From Acinetobacter genomosp. 15BJ (GTDB lineage Bacteria; Pseudomonadota; Gammaproteobacteria; Pseudomonadales; Moraxellaceae): a stretch of DNA of 64,000 bases. Position numbers and translations under genes: made by a program. Below the pieces are notes generated by a model. That model had not been told where the DNA came from and ran no database searches. It saw only the letters and a list, made by a program, of their open reading frames with translations. The DNA is taken from positions 1,657,382 to 1,721,381 of the forward strand of contig NZ_KE007347.1 in the NCBI RefSeq assembly GCF_000400715.1, read 5' to 3'. Positions 18,233 to 28,399 of the stretch are shown one piece after another (position 1 is the first letter of the stretch; each line of letters begins with the position of its first letter).

Positions 18233-18255
18233 TATATTTTTTTAGGAAAAAAAGT

Positions 18256-18522
18256 ATGTCTCACCTACATCAAGATAAGAAAATTTTAAATCGCCTTAAG
18301 CGGATTCAAGGACAGTTCGCAGCAGTTGAGAAATCAATCACAAACCCTGAAAGTTCTTGCATAGAAGTTCTACAGCAGGTTGCAGCAGTCAAAGGTGCGG
18401 TGAATGGCTTAATGAACCAATTGATCGAACAACACTTAAAAGAACATGTATTAAAAGGTGCTGATCATGTGGATGAGGAAGAAGTAGAAAAGTTTTTCAC
18501 CTTATTACAACGCTATCTATAA
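18256..18522 (+). CDS. Metal-sensing CsoR/RcnR/DmeR-family repressor
   Basis: The ATG at 18256 follows AGGAAAA and gives 88 residues, the normal size. The all-helical DUF156 fold is recognised from KKILNRLKRIQGQFAAVEKS, the metal cysteine in SSCIEVLQQVAAVKGA and the HLKEHV segment. N-terminal His residues (SHLHQ) and the Cys/His set resemble nickel/cobalt-type RcnR/DmeR members. It should bind the G-tract operator at 18219-18232 and release it on metal binding. Its stop overlaps the convergent modC stop by six bases. Confidence 0.87.
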   Translation: MSHLHQDKKILNRLKRIQGQFAAVEKSITNPESSCIEVLQQVAAVKGAVNGLMNQLIEQHLKEHVLKGADHVDEEEVEKFFTLLQRYL

Positions 18523-19134
18523 ATACCAAATGGTGTCACTCAGTTGTTCTAGCTCGGAATGATCATGACTGACATACAACATTGGGATCTTGATTTCCTG
18601 TTTAACGCGTTGAAAAAAAGGAATGATCTCAGCTTTATGCGCGGTATCCAGTGCAGACAGTGGCTCATCTAAAAGTAGCAATTGTGGCGAGTACAGTAAG
18701 GCTCGTCCCAAAGCCACTCGCTGTTTTTCTCCCCCAGACAGCTTAATCGGCATACGTTCCAGCAAATGCTCCAATTTAAGTAACTCAACAATATAGTCCA
18801 CTTCGAACTGTCGTTGTTGTGGTGCAATATGCTTAAAACCAAACAGTAAATTCTGTTTGACGTTTTTATGTGGAAACAGTTGCGCATCCTGAAAGACCAA
18901 GCCCACGCGACGCTGTTGCGTACTGAGATGAATGTTCTGACCTTGATCGAACCAAGTCTGATTCTGAATTTTGATCCAGCCCAATTGAGGTCGGATTAAC
19001 CCTGCAATACTATGTAAAATCGTGGTTTTCCCCGAACCCGAAGCCCCAAATAAACCAATCACCGACTGATCAGATTGAAAGCGTTGATCCAGACAAAATT
19101 GCCCTTGTTGTAGCTGTATATGACAATCAATCAT
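18517..19134 (-). CDS. modC: Molybdate ABC transporter ATPase, short form
   Basis: This 205-residue ATPase has Walker A GASGSGKTT, Q-loop LVFQDAQLFPH, signature LSGGEKQRVALGRAL, Walker B LLLLDEPLSALD and the switch LYVSHDHSE. It ends right after the ATPase core: the C-terminal MOP molybdate-binding domain of typical ModC (about 350 residues) is absent. It overlaps modB by four bases (19131-19134). The operon context with modB and modA gives the function. Loss of the MOP domain suggests it lacks molybdate feedback inhibition. Confidence 0.85.
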   Translation of the reverse strand: MIDCHIQLQQGQFCLDQRFQSDQSVIGLFGASGSGKTTILHSIAGLIRPQLGWIKIQNQTWFDQGQNIHLSTQQRRVGLVFQDAQLFPHKNVKQNLLFGFKHIAPQQRQFEVDYIVELLKLEHLLERMPIKLSGGEKQRVALGRALLYSPQLLLLDEPLSALDTAHKAEIIPFFQRVKQEIKIPMLYVSHDHSELEQLSDTIWYL

Positions 19135-19826
19135 GCTGAATACCCACGCTTATTTTTCTGATAACGATTGAACCACTGTGCAAACCATAAGGCAAAGAAT
19201 GCCACCGATAAAGACAGGATAATCAATCGCCAGACTGCTGCTTCGGTATCGGGTTGCTGCATTAAACTATACATTGCCAACGGTAAAGTGCGGGTTTCGC
19301 CAGCAATATTGCCAACAAAGGTAATGGTTGCGCCAAACTCCCCTAAACTTCGGCAAAAACATAAAATAGCACCGACCAAAATACCGCTACTCGCGAGCGG
19401 TAATGTCACCTGCATAAACGCCCCAAAGGAAGATGCACCCAAGGTTTTCGCAGCCAGCTCCAAGCGTTGATCAACCAGCTCAATCGCCAGCCGAATGGAT
19501 TGCACCAATAAGGGAAAGCCCATCACTGCGGATGCCAACACTGCCCCTTTCCAGTTAAAGGCAAACTCTAAACCGAGCGGTGCAAGATATTGCCCGAACA
19601 GTCCCCGATTACCAAACAATTGCAGCAATAAGTAGCCGGGCACGACAGGTGGCAAGACCAAAGGCAAGAACACCAAGGTCTCAAACAGTGACTTTCCCCA
19701 AAATTCTTTCCGCGCCAATACCCAAGCCACTAAAGTTGCAGGAATTAAGCTAAACACCAGACACACTGCTGCCACTTTGCAGGACAGCTTGAGAACTTCA
19801 ATTTCTTCAGGGCTTAATATCATCAT
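19131..19826 (-). CDS. modB: Molybdate ABC transporter permease
   Basis: The 231-residue inner-membrane protein has about five helices and the EAA motif AAKTLGASSFGAFMQVTLPLA, seen as AAKTLGASS and VTLPLASSG, followed by RSLGEFGATITFVGNIAGET, which is characteristic of ModB. It lies four bases after modA and overlaps modC. It forms the molybdate channel. Confidence 0.9.
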   Translation of the reverse strand: MMILSPEEIEVLKLSCKVAAVCLVFSLIPATLVAWVLARKEFWGKSLFETLVFLPLVLPPVVPGYLLLQLFGNRGLFGQYLAPLGLEFAFNWKGAVLASAVMGFPLLVQSIRLAIELVDQRLELAAKTLGASSFGAFMQVTLPLASSGILVGAILCFCRSLGEFGATITFVGNIAGETRTLPLAMYSLMQQPDTEAAVWRLIILSLSVAFFALWFAQWFNRYQKNKRGYSA

Positions 19827-19830
19827 TTAA

Positions 19831-20601
19831 TTACTGCAACACGCTAAACCCATATTTTTTAAATATCGTTTTTGCCTGCCCGCTTTGTAGAAATTTATAG
19901 AATTTAATCGATTCCGCATTCTTCTTGGTTAAGCCCACAGGATAAATAATCGGTGGATGCGTATTCTCGGGGAAGATACCTGCCACAACCACATCTTTAC
20001 TGATGGCCGCATCAGTCGCATAGACAATACCGACCTGACATTCGCCACGCGCTACAAAGTTTAAAGCTGCACGCACATCTTCCGTTTCAACCAGTCTTGG
20101 TTGAACTTTGTCCCACCAACCCAATGAGGTCAACGCCTGTTTAGCATATTTCCCGACTGGTACACTCTTGGTATCCCCTGTACACAGCTTGCCTTGAATC
20201 ACTTGAGTTGGATCAAAACTTTTATCCATTTTTAATTTAATCGGTCGATCTTTAGGTGTAATCACAACCAATCGATTACCCAATAAATTGATGCGATCGG
20301 TTGGCGCAACCAGCTGTTTATTCTGTAAATAGTCCATCCATTGCACATCAGCTGACATAAATACGTCAGCGGGTGCACCCGCCTCAATTTGCTTAGCTAA
20401 GGTTGAAGAACCTGCATACGAAGTTTTGACCTCAGTTTTATTCTTTTGCTCATAGATCACATCGAGTTCATTGACCGCATTGGTTAAGCTTGCAGCGGCG
20501 TAAACAGTAATCGCATCCGCGGCTACGGCATGGGTCTGCATCAATAAACTCGCCCCGAAAGCGACAGCACAGAGATATGTTTTTTTCATCATTGTTGGCA
20601 T
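19831..20601 (-). CDS. modA: Molybdate-binding periplasmic protein
   Basis: The 256-residue protein has a signal peptide (MMKKTYLCAVAFGASLLMQTHAVAA, split as MMKKTYLCAVAF and LLMQTHAVAA) and the ModA pattern ITVYAAASLTNAVNEL at the mature N-terminus, then SYAGSSTLAKQIEAGAPADVF with the oxyanion-binding serine. It delivers molybdate to ModBC. GAGGAC eight bases before the first ATG supports this start. Two ModE-like palindromes lie upstream. Confidence 0.9.
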   Translation of the reverse strand: MPTMMKKTYLCAVAFGASLLMQTHAVAADAITVYAAASLTNAVNELDVIYEQKNKTEVKTSYAGSSTLAKQIEAGAPADVFMSADVQWMDYLQNKQLVAPTDRINLLGNRLVVITPKDRPIKLKMDKSFDPTQVIQGKLCTGDTKSVPVGKYAKQALTSLGWWDKVQPRLVETEDVRAALNFVARGECQVGIVYATDAAISKDVVVAGIFPENTHPPIIYPVGLTKKNAESIKFYKFLQSGQAKTIFKKYGFSVLQ

Positions 20602-20618
20602 TGTTTTGTCCTCAAATT

Positions 20619-20644
20619 TCGATATGTTTTTTAAAATATATCGA
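20619..20644. promoter_or_regulatory. ModE-like palindrome close to modA
   Basis: A 26-base inverted repeat with 12 of 13 pairs matched starts TCGATAT (20619-20625) and ends ATATCGA (20638-20644). It lies 18 bases before the modA start, and the half sites resemble the CG-N-TATATA arms of ModE operators. Molybdate-dependent repression is inferred. Confidence 0.5.
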
Positions 20645-20852
20645 TTAATAAAGATACACTAAAAATAACAATTCGCCAGTCTTGTTATCCTTAATCCATC
20701 ATCTGTTTAAGAGAAACTCAATGATCTAAGAATTGGCATCCAGATCATTATTTGGTGCAAAAAATCAGTTTCTCGCCAATTCAGGGCATCTCCATATAAA
20801 TTTCGATATGAGCGATAGATCGCATCATCCAGATCAAATATGCTCTCGATCA

Positions 20853-20880
20853 ATCGTTATTTACCGAAAAATATAGCGAT
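20853..20880. promoter_or_regulatory. Second ModE-like inverted repeat upstream of modA
   Basis: ATCGTTAT (20853-20860) and ATAGCGAT (20873-20880) are inverted with a 12-base spacer, closely matching the arms of the known ModE consensus. It is about 250 bases before modA. Apart from these two sites and the T6SS terminator, the 20602-21060 gap shows no gene. Confidence 0.45.
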
Positions 20881-20906
20881 TAGCTCTATTTTGCTTTCCA
20901 AAATAA

Positions 20907-20955
20907 AAAGACGCCTATCCAAACACCAACTGAATGATGTTGAATAGACGCCTTT
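20907..20955 (-). terminator. Terminator of the minus-strand T6SS operon
   Basis: AAAGGCGTCTATTCAACA (minus strand, from 20955) pairs with the later GGATAGGCGTCTTT through G-U pairs to give a long stem, followed by CTTTTTATTTT. It lies 106 bases beyond the PAAR gene. Confidence 0.6.
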
Positions 20956-21060
20956 GTCTATTTCTAAAGATAGCCTAGATCGCTACCCTATTTCTGTTTT
21001 AGCAAAAGATGTGCCAAATGATCTTTAAGCTTTTACTAGATTTGAAGCTTAAATCATGCC

Positions 21061-21324
21061 TTAACCTCTAACTGCTAAATTCTGTTTCGGCAATAATTTA
21101 CAGCCGCAAGATAGTGGATCATTCACTCTAGCAGCGGCTTTACCCATGACTTGCATATTCGGATCACCAGCAACAATCGTCGCCACAGTTTTATGTTTTG
21201 GACAGGTGGCCTTATCCCCAACACAAGCAATCGGAATACCTTCTATAAGAAAGCTGCTATTTCCACTGATGACCTGCCCACCACCTGTGGTTGGGCAACC
21301 AACAACGATATAGGGTGTTGCCAT
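21061..21324 (-). CDS. T6SS PAAR-domain spike-tip protein
   Basis: The ATG at 21324 behind GAGGG gives 87 residues; a GTG five codons upstream is less likely. The sequence is a single PAAR domain (MATPYIVVGCPTTGGG, then IPIACVGDKATCPKHK and AARVNDPLSCGCKLL), with Cys and His residues for zinc. PAAR proteins cap the VgrG spike and sharpen the tip of the injected tube. It carries no toxin extension. It is the last gene of the minus-strand T6SS operon, after tagN. Confidence 0.9.
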   Translation of the reverse strand: MATPYIVVGCPTTGGGQVISGNSSFLIEGIPIACVGDKATCPKHKTVATIVAGDPNMQVMGKAAARVNDPLSCGCKLLPKQNLAVRG

Positions 21325-21357
21325 AATCACATCCCTCACATTTGGATTTATGAATGA

Positions 21358-22131
21358 TTAAAGTACTTCAAATTCAATGCGGCGGTTTTTCTTACGACCG
21401 TCTGCAGTTGCATTATCTGCAACAGGTTGACTTGAACCTTTACCTTCGGTACTTAAACGATCTGCGGCAATACTTTTACTGACTAAGTAACTTTGTACCG
21501 CTGCAGCACGTTGCTGACTTAATACCGTATTCTTATTGGCATCACCAGAGCTATCGGTATGGCCAATAATTTTGACTTTCTTGCCGCCAACCTTATTTAA
21601 CGCTACTGCCATTTCATCCAGAATCTGTTGTCCTGCAGCAGTCAGAATGGCACTACCCGATTCAAATTCAATGATTCGGTTCTTCAAAGCATCGTCAATG
21701 ATTTTTTGCTCAGCCTGATTTACTGAAAGTTGTGCATTGAAGCGATACGGTTGTTGGACCAAAGCCTGAAAACTGCTGGCTGTCGGTTGAATCTGATTTG
21801 GGTCCGTCATTTTACCAGTTAAATCAACCTGAGTTCCTCTAACACGTAATTGACCTTGTGAAATCTTTTTTAGATCTGGAGTGATGACGCGGGTCACTGA
21901 ATCACTCCAGCCACTCGGCGCTGAAACTGGTCTAACCTGAATTTTGTCCACGACTTGATCTGCACCATAAACAGACTGCATTTTGACCAAGATTGCCTGC
22001 TTACTCTCCTCATTGGGCACCACCCCCTCTACCACAATTGGTGCAGCATGGAGCAGATGGCTTTGACCTAGAACACATAAGCCAAAGAGTAAACTTGCCC
22101 AGATAGATTTCGGATTATTTTTCATATTCAT
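21358..22131 (-). CDS. tagN: T6SS-associated OmpA-family protein TagN
   Basis: The 257-residue protein has a signal peptide ending near HLLHA and a C-terminal OmpA-like peptidoglycan-binding domain (about 140-257). That domain contains [40 protein letters not shown] and [13 protein letters not shown]. The middle resembles BON-type repeats. It probably anchors the T6SS envelope complex to peptidoglycan. Its ATG overlaps the tagF stop (ATGA). Confidence 0.87.
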   Translation of the reverse strand: MNMKNNPKSIWASLLFGLCVLGQSHLLHAAPIVVEGVVPNEESKQAILVKMQSVYGADQVVDKIQVRPVSAPSGWSDSVTRVITPDLKKISQGQLRVRGTQVDLTGKMTDPNQIQPTASSFQALVQQPYRFNAQLSVNQAEQKIIDDALKNRIIEFESGSAILTAAGQQILDEMAVALNKVGGKKVKIIGHTDSSGDANKNTVLSQQRAAAVQSYLVSKSIAADRLSTEGKGSSQPVADNATADGRKKNRRIEFEVL

Positions 22132-23087
22132 TCATCTAAAAAAGTTTGTCTGAACAGCTTCAAACCTTGGTTAAGGCTCAACTGACGCTGACAAAGTGAT
22201 TGTTCGAGTGTAGCAAGGCCTGCATTCTGCTCCAGATAGGCATCAATCCATTGTGCTTGGATTAAGGATACCCAATGCTCGCTCTGCATGTTTTGGGTAA
22301 AAATATCGCTGAGCGCCATGATATCCGCGCCTTGGAAACCAATGAATAATATCGGCTCCTCACGATGCAAGATGCCAATCAGGATTTCAGTATTATTGAT
22401 GCCTAAGAAGCGTCCAACCATCCCAACCCAAAACGCTGCGATTTCATAACAGTACATCGCGTTATTGATTGGTAGGATCAATACCTTATTTAAACGACTA
22501 GTACCATTTTTTAAGATCGGTTGCAGTAAAAGCCCCAATCCGATCATACTCTGTGCCAGTTCATAGACATTGATTTTCATCAATTGGGCAAAGGAATGCA
22601 TAGTATGGTTTTCATAAAAACCATTGCATTCTTCGGCAGTGAAAATCTGAACCACATTCGGTAGGTTATTCAGCTTTTCCAGCATAATATTGGTATCACG
22701 GATACTGCGTAATACGCGATTGCGCTGGAATAAATCGACCAAGACTGACTTGTAGTAAAACGGCGCCAATAATAAATTTTGATAAGGCTGCTCAACTTCA
22801 AGTAATTGACTCAATACCATCGGAAATGCACGTCCTGAGCTGTCTTGGCTGGCAATTAAATTGGCAGCCAAAAACATTGGCTCAGCAGGATTGGCTATAA
22901 AAAAATCCAAAGAAGGTAAAGCCTCATAACGTTGCTTGAACTCAGGGCTGCGCATGGCATGTTCAAGTGCTTCCGTAATCCACTGATCCAGCACTTGAAT
23001 TAATGCATATTGCCCTTTGGATTTCAGAAAGTCACCACGAGCTGGTGTCTTTCCATAGTACAAAGCTGTCGTTTTTACTTGTTGCAT
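22128..23087 (-). CDS. tagF: T6SS-associated protein TagF
   Basis: The 319-residue protein starts with the TagF pattern [18 protein letters not shown], followed by [12 protein letters not shown], the Longin-like fold of the BMA_A0400 family. In Pseudomonas TagF represses T6SS firing post-translationally through Fha. No Fha, PpkA or PppA gene is seen in this locus, so how it acts here is unclear. It sits between tssM and tagN and overlaps tagN by four bases. Confidence 0.87.
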   Translation of the reverse strand: MQQVKTTALYYGKTPARGDFLKSKGQYALIQVLDQWITEALEHAMRSPEFKQRYEALPSLDFFIANPAEPMFLAANLIASQDSSGRAFPMVLSQLLEVEQPYQNLLLAPFYYKSVLVDLFQRNRVLRSIRDTNIMLEKLNNLPNVVQIFTAEECNGFYENHTMHSFAQLMKINVYELAQSMIGLGLLLQPILKNGTSRLNKVLILPINNAMYCYEIAAFWVGMVGRFLGINNTEILIGILHREEPILFIGFQGADIMALSDIFTQNMQSEHWVSLIQAQWIDAYLEQNAGLATLEQSLCQRQLSLNQGLKLFRQTFLDE

Positions 23088-23124
23088 CCAAGCACCTCCT
23101 GCTGTTCCCTGATCATCCCTAACA

Positions 23125-26100
23125 TTACGGCGTTACTCCTGACTGGGCAGGCGCTGTGGTTTGTGGCTTTGGTGCGACAGCTGCTGCAGGTGTCGCTTGC
23201 GCAGAGACCACACGTACCGCTTTTTCTGTCACTACTTTATCCACCAGTTGTAAGCCTGCATAACCACGGCTAGAACCAATACTGCCAGAGCTATTGCCAC
23301 TAATGAGTCGGAAGTTTACTTTCAGTGTTAAAGATGGTTCAGTTTTGCTGGTCCATGTCATTTCAAAACTACCATTTTGCTCTTTACGCTGCGCCGCATC
23401 GATCAAACGGTTAATCCCATATTCACCAGGCTCTTCAAAAATCGTATGGGTTTTACCTTCCAAATCCACTGCGGTAATACGTGCGCCTGGAATTGCACCT
23501 TGGTTCGGCCATACGAAGTTCACCCATTGCTGGATTCCGTTTTCAAACACCATACGTTGACCATCAATATCAATGGTATACGACAGGTATTGTGGATTCG
23601 GTAATGGGTAGAACTGGAAGTTCGATTGATTAGATACAGGTGCAGCAGCAGGTTGATCTAGGCTGCCTGTCGCCATGCCATTGATCGGTGCGACATATTG
23701 CTGAAATGCCATGACAAATTGTGGATTTAGGCTAATCCCTAAGTCTTTCCATGTTTTCGAGGTCAAGACATAACCACGGCGGATCACAAATGGATCTAAT
23801 GCTTCTTTTACAAAGCGTGCAATGCTACCCGTCTCACCAAAGATTTGACCAATTTCATTACTGGTGGCTTGTAAGGTTACACCGGAGTTAAATGGATATT
23901 TCTGGCTCAAATTGGTTTTAAATGGTTGATACGCTTGGATACCCCACAATTTGTTCAACTCATCTTGAGTCGGCACAATCAAGCTGGCAAAAGATTGTGT
24001 CAGTGGCGTCATCAACAATTTTTGTAATACCTGTTGATCGGTGTCTTTCAGCCCCACCATCATCTTCTCATCCACATATTTCTGTGTGGTATTAAAGACT
24101 GAAGTTTGATCATTGATGGTCTGTTTCACTAAAGCCATTGCACTTGGACCAATCTCACCTGCTGTTTTCAGATCATTGAACTTACTACGCACTTGGGCAA
24201 GATTATTCATGTACTCATCGAATAATGACTTATCTTGCAAATCATCACGCTTACGTACCAACTGATAGAACATTTGATATTCTTGCGAAATTGCACCTTG
24301 TGCTTTATTCACCGCCTGAGCTGCTGCTTTGTCATCTGAATTATTCAAGACTTTACGTTTGAACCAAGCAACAAAGCCTTTTTCCGGAACAGCCAGTTCA
24401 GCCTGTACGATTGGATTATCCCAGTTGGTTTCAATTGCAATACGTTGTAATAAGGTGCGAATTGGTGAATTTTGTGGTTCACCTAAAACATCAATACTTT
24501 TCACTTGCTGAGCGAATTGATCGTTTTTGGCATAATAAATGCCGTTCAGGAATTTTTTCCATTCCATCACATATTCTTGCTTATACAGCGTGACCAATTG
24601 TTTGCGGATTTGTTCTGGGCTACCAGAGAAGGTTAAATCATCCGATTGACGACTATTCAATACCCAATCTTTGCTGTCTGTTGGCTTATTCGCAGCTTCA
24701 TCAATCGCCTTTTCAACATACTCATCCCATGCCTTTTGCGTAAACACGCCCGGTAATGCATAGCTACCCAAAACAATGGCACGGTTTTGTTCACCCACAA
24801 TTTGCCCAACCGTGACTGCTGGGAAGCGTACCGCTGCACGCATCTTAATCTCGTTATAGACACGGTCACGTGCTGGCATACCACGAATCACTGACAATAA
24901 AACCTGACGGGTTTGATCAACCACTTGTGCATCGGTTTCAAGTACAGGGAAGCCGTCTTGATTGGCCAAAGTCATGGCATACGAGAGGATCTTCTCTGCA
25001 TCCTGAATCATCTCACCACGCGGCATTTGTCCACGATTGGCATCCAGCCAAGAGCGCCAGAAACGAGACACTTGGTCACTTAAATGACTGGTATCCATAT
25101 ATTCATGGTTACTCATCATCAAATAAGCTTTTAATGCGTTATAAGCATCTTGTGGATTGCTATCCGAAGGCTCTAAATACTGCTGTGTTTTCGCAACTTG
25201 CTTGATTTCGACATTGACGTGATTGGCTTTTAAAGTCGCCTCGTTATTTTTAACACGCTGTAAATATTGCGCAATATTTTGCTGTGTTGGGGTCAGAACA
25301 ATTTGCTTGATTCCTTTCAAATACTCGGCTTTTAAGCTCTCGCGTAATTGATTACCTTGATAGAGACCAAAGCTGAATTTAAGCGGACGATGCTCATCAA
25401 ACTCATCAAACTCATCAAGCTGTTGCAAGCGTTCTTGCAAAATCAATAATGCTTCAAGTTGAGTCGATAATTGCTGCCCAGAGGTTTTTTCTAGGTGCAC
25501 CACTTTATCTAAGTCAGCTTGCACATCTGCAATCAATTGCTGGTTATTGCGATATGACCAGACCCAAACGCCTAAGACCAAAGAAACCCCAACCAATGCC
25601 GCAATAAAACCAATATAGCGCTGACGTTTTTTTGCAGGATTGATGTGCTGTTTCACCAGATCTTTGTCTCGTAAAATCACATTAGAGAATAGACCTTGTA
25701 AGAAATAACCATGGTTTGGTGCAAGCGAAGCGTTTCCACTGTCTTGGCCATTGCCCTGAACTTGCTGTAGTTGAAACTCTTGAGCAATGTTCTCCGTCAT
25801 TGGGCTTTCAATCACCCCTTCTTGTAAGGCACTGGTAAAATAGAAACCACGGAAAATCGGTTGGAACTGGTATGGATTATCTTCAAATAATGTGCCGACA
25901 AAACTTTTTAGCGCAGGTTTAAGTGTTTTAAATTCCAGTGGGAAAGTCATGACACTCGGCGAAATATTTTGTGAATGGCGACGACTTAAATGCGTGGTAC
26001 TGACACTCTTTAAACCGTCATAAAGAATGCTGTAATGTTTTTCGAATAATTCCACTGCATTCTGAGACGAGTTCTGCTCATAAGGTAAGGTTGCACCCCA

Positions 26101-26946
26101 CGCCTGATTATATTCTTGCGACTCATAGCAATCAAAAAACTCAGTAAAGCCTGCAATCAAGTCCATTTTAGAAAAGACCAAATAAACAGGAACCACGACC
26201 TCAAGTTTTTCAGTTAAGTCTTGAATTCGAGCGCGCAGATTTTTGGCTAATTTTATTGAGTTCTCAGGACTCTGGCTGATCAATTCGGCGATACTGACAA
26301 TCAGGACTAAACCATTGACAGGAGCTTTAGAACGGTTTTTCTTTAAAATATTTAAAAAGCCCAACCATTCAGAATGATCTTCGGAATAAACCGAATAACG
26401 TCCCGCGGTATCCAGTAAAATCCCTTCTGTAGAAAAGAACCAGTCACAGTTCCGTGTTCCACTTAAACCCGCTGAAACCATTTTCTGATGTGTTTCTTCA
26501 AAGGGAAACTTCAAACCAGAATTATAGATCGCAGAACTTTTACCCGCAGCCGGATTACCAATCACCATATACCAAGGCAATTCGTACAATGCGGCATTGC
26601 CCTTTTTATCACCCAATTTAGATTTACGAATCAATTGAATTGATTCTTTCATCTGCTGCTGAATTAACTGTAACTCGGCTTTGTCTTTGTGTTGACCATA
26701 TTCAGCTTGGCTGTCTTGCTCGATCGCATTGGCCAGTTCTTCACCTTGTTCAGCATGGCGTTTTCTTTGAATCAGCCAATAGATACCATAGATGATTAAA
26801 CCCAATGCATAGGTCGCTGCCAATGCCCAAAAGATATGCCGAGGAATAGACGAGTATGAAGAAATCAGTGCCACGAATAAGGATAAAGCAATAATAGCTT
26901 TAGGATTCGTGATGTACTGCCACAGATAACCTAAAATGATATACAT
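23125..26946 (-). CDS. tssM: T6SS membrane complex protein TssM (IcmF)
   Basis: The 1273-residue inner-membrane protein has two N-terminal helices (about 18-58), a Walker A motif GNPAAGKSS at 130-138 in the cytoplasmic NTPase-like domain, a third helix near residue 440 ([17 protein letters not shown]) and a long periplasmic part with the IcmF-related and C-terminal beta domains. It ends with an Ala/Pro-rich tail. With TssL it forms the envelope-spanning channel. No tssJ is present in this cluster, so its periplasmic domain must contact other partners, possibly the AsaA-like protein. Confidence 0.95.
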   Translation of the reverse strand: MYIILGYLWQYITNPKAIIALSLFVALISSYSSIPRHIFWALAATYALGLIIYGIYWLIQRKRHAEQGEELANAIEQDSQAEYGQHKDKAELQLIQQQMKESIQLIRKSKLGDKKGNAALYELPWYMVIGNPAAGKSSAIYNSGLKFPFEETHQKMVSAGLSGTRNCDWFFSTEGILLDTAGRYSVYSEDHSEWLGFLNILKKNRSKAPVNGLVLIVSIAELISQSPENSIKLAKNLRARIQDLTEKLEVVVPVYLVFSKMDLIAGFTEFFDCYESQEYNQAWGATLPYEQNSSQNAVELFEKHYSILYDGLKSVSTTHLSRRHSQNISPSVMTFPLEFKTLKPALKSFVGTLFEDNPYQFQPIFRGFYFTSALQEGVIESPMTENIAQEFQLQQVQGNGQDSGNASLAPNHGYFLQGLFSNVILRDKDLVKQHINPAKKRQRYIGFIAALVGVSLVLGVWVWSYRNNQQLIADVQADLDKVVHLEKTSGQQLSTQLEALLILQERLQQLDEFDEFDEHRPLKFSFGLYQGNQLRESLKAEYLKGIKQIVLTPTQQNIAQYLQRVKNNEATLKANHVNVEIKQVAKTQQYLEPSDSNPQDAYNALKAYLMMSNHEYMDTSHLSDQVSRFWRSWLDANRGQMPRGEMIQDAEKILSYAMTLANQDGFPVLETDAQVVDQTRQVLLSVIRGMPARDRVYNEIKMRAAVRFPAVTVGQIVGEQNRAIVLGSYALPGVFTQKAWDEYVEKAIDEAANKPTDSKDWVLNSRQSDDLTFSGSPEQIRKQLVTLYKQEYVMEWKKFLNGIYYAKNDQFAQQVKSIDVLGEPQNSPIRTLLQRIAIETNWDNPIVQAELAVPEKGFVAWFKRKVLNNSDDKAAAQAVNKAQGAISQEYQMFYQLVRKRDDLQDKSLFDEYMNNLAQVRSKFNDLKTAGEIGPSAMALVKQTINDQTSVFNTTQKYVDEKMMVGLKDTDQQVLQKLLMTPLTQSFASLIVPTQDELNKLWGIQAYQPFKTNLSQKYPFNSGVTLQATSNEIGQIFGETGSIARFVKEALDPFVIRRGYVLTSKTWKDLGISLNPQFVMAFQQYVAPINGMATGSLDQPAAAPVSNQSNFQFYPLPNPQYLSYTIDIDGQRMVFENGIQQWVNFVWPNQGAIPGARITAVDLEGKTHTIFEEPGEYGINRLIDAAQRKEQNGSFEMTWTSKTEPSLTLKVNFRLISGNSSGSIGSSRGYAGLQLVDKVVTEKAVRVVSAQATPAAAVAPKPQTTAPAQSGVTP

Positions 26947-26974
26947 TGAGTTCTCGAATTCTTAATAAAGTTAA

Positions 26975-28399
26975 TTAATCAGCAATTGCTACACTTTCCT
27001 GATCTTGCGAGATATCAGGAACAGCTTGGATAAATGCTTGTAAATTTTGTCCATAAACAAAGGCAACCTGTGACTCAGAAAAATGTGCCCCCAACATTAA
27101 TCCAAAAAGTTTTGCCACGTTTTGGGTGTGTCCAAAAATAGGTTTGCAGTACAAATAATGGTGTGCCTCGACTGGACTTTGCTTAAAAAATTGTTCCAGT
27201 TTTTTGGCCACCTTGACATCAGCACCATCCTCAACCACCAATACAAAAGGTTCTTCAGCCTGATACTGAGGTAAATCATCAATCCCCAGCTCTTTAAAAA
27301 TTTGATCGATATTGTTTTGATTACTGACCAACTTAAAGGACTTTTCAGGTTGTAACTGTTCTAGCTGCACCGCAGGATTTGCCAGACAACTACTGCTCAC
27401 AAATTCCGCAGGGATATAAGCACTTGCTCCCCAAGATTTTTCGTCAATAATTTCTTGATCAATTTCTGAATCTGCCGCAATGATCAATGAAATTTCATGG
27501 GTTTGGTTTTGAATCCGCTCAAGCAACTCCAGCAAATGTTGTTCAGTCGATGCTGTACTGAGGTAGTGATATTCGATATGGAATTTTTGTGGAATGATGC
27601 CAAGATCGTAAAAAATGGCCTGAATACTTTCATTGCTACTCAGGTCATTCCAGGTATGCACCACATCTTCAGACAATAAAATGTGCAGATTTAATTTATC
27701 CAAACGATAGACCTGCTCCACCTGAATGGATTCATTCGCTTCATCGCCCGAAAAGCTTGGATCAATCCATGCAGGGTGCATACGGTATTCATGCAGATTT
27801 TGGCTTTCATAAAACAAACTAGACCGCTTTAAGTGGTCTGAAATCGAAGCCAAAAGTTCCGTGTGCTGTTCAATTTGTTGATGGATCAGCGCCATGATGC
27901 GTTGCTGTCGAACTGACAAGAACTGTAATTCCTCATCATCTTCGCTTTGTACCTGTTGGTCTAAGTCTGCAATGCGATAAGAAAGAATGGGTATTCCATG
28001 AAAATTCACCAGATCCTGATCTAACTGAGGACTGGTAAACTGCTTGATTCCATCCAGAATCGAATCATTTTCACCTAGCGCACTATATGCACCCGCCGCA
28101 TACAGATTCAATTTTAACCACTTACTCTGCAACACAATCGGCTGCGACTCGGTTGAGTTCTGCTCGGCGTTTTGTTCGGCCTGCAAAGCTTGTTGCTTTT
28201 TTTCTTTATGATGTTGATAAGCCTTATAGATCAGCCAAGGTGACAGTAACACCAAGGTAATCACAACTGGCAAGATCAGGAAATAATTAATTAAATCGGC
28301 AGATTCTGGTTGATATTGAATATCACGCCAATAATAAACCACCACCAAGCCGACCAAGATAAAGCAACTGATGAGTGTGGCTAAAATTTTCTTCACCAT
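26975..28399 (-). CDS. T6SS-cluster inner-membrane protein, possible degenerate thiolase/ketosynthase fold
   Basis: The 474-residue protein has two N-terminal helices (5-23 and about 40-60), then a soluble domain of about 380 residues that is cytoplasmic or periplasmic depending on topology. I do not recognise a named family with certainty. Two stretches resemble beta-ketoacyl-synthase strands: IIAADSEIDQEII followed by AYIPAEFVSSSCL, and KPIFGHTQNVAKLFGLMLG, which recalls the GHT histidine loop. The catalytic cysteine context is not visible, so it would be non-catalytic. It starts one base after the tssG stop begins (TAATG) and precedes tssM, so it is an integral part of the cluster. It may correspond to one of the Acinetobacter Asa proteins, probably AsaB; that is recollection. 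Confidence 0.75.
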   Translation of the reverse strand: MVKKILATLISCFILVGLVVVYYWRDIQYQPESADLINYFLILPVVITLVLLSPWLIYKAYQHHKEKKQQALQAEQNAEQNSTESQPIVLQSKWLKLNLYAAGAYSALGENDSILDGIKQFTSPQLDQDLVNFHGIPILSYRIADLDQQVQSEDDEELQFLSVRQQRIMALIHQQIEQHTELLASISDHLKRSSLFYESQNLHEYRMHPAWIDPSFSGDEANESIQVEQVYRLDKLNLHILLSEDVVHTWNDLSSNESIQAIFYDLGIIPQKFHIEYHYLSTASTEQHLLELLERIQNQTHEISLIIAADSEIDQEIIDEKSWGASAYIPAEFVSSSCLANPAVQLEQLQPEKSFKLVSNQNNIDQIFKELGIDDLPQYQAEEPFVLVVEDGADVKVAKKLEQFFKQSPVEAHHYLYCKPIFGHTQNVAKLFGLMLGAHFSESQVAFVYGQNLQAFIQAVPDISQDQESVAIAD

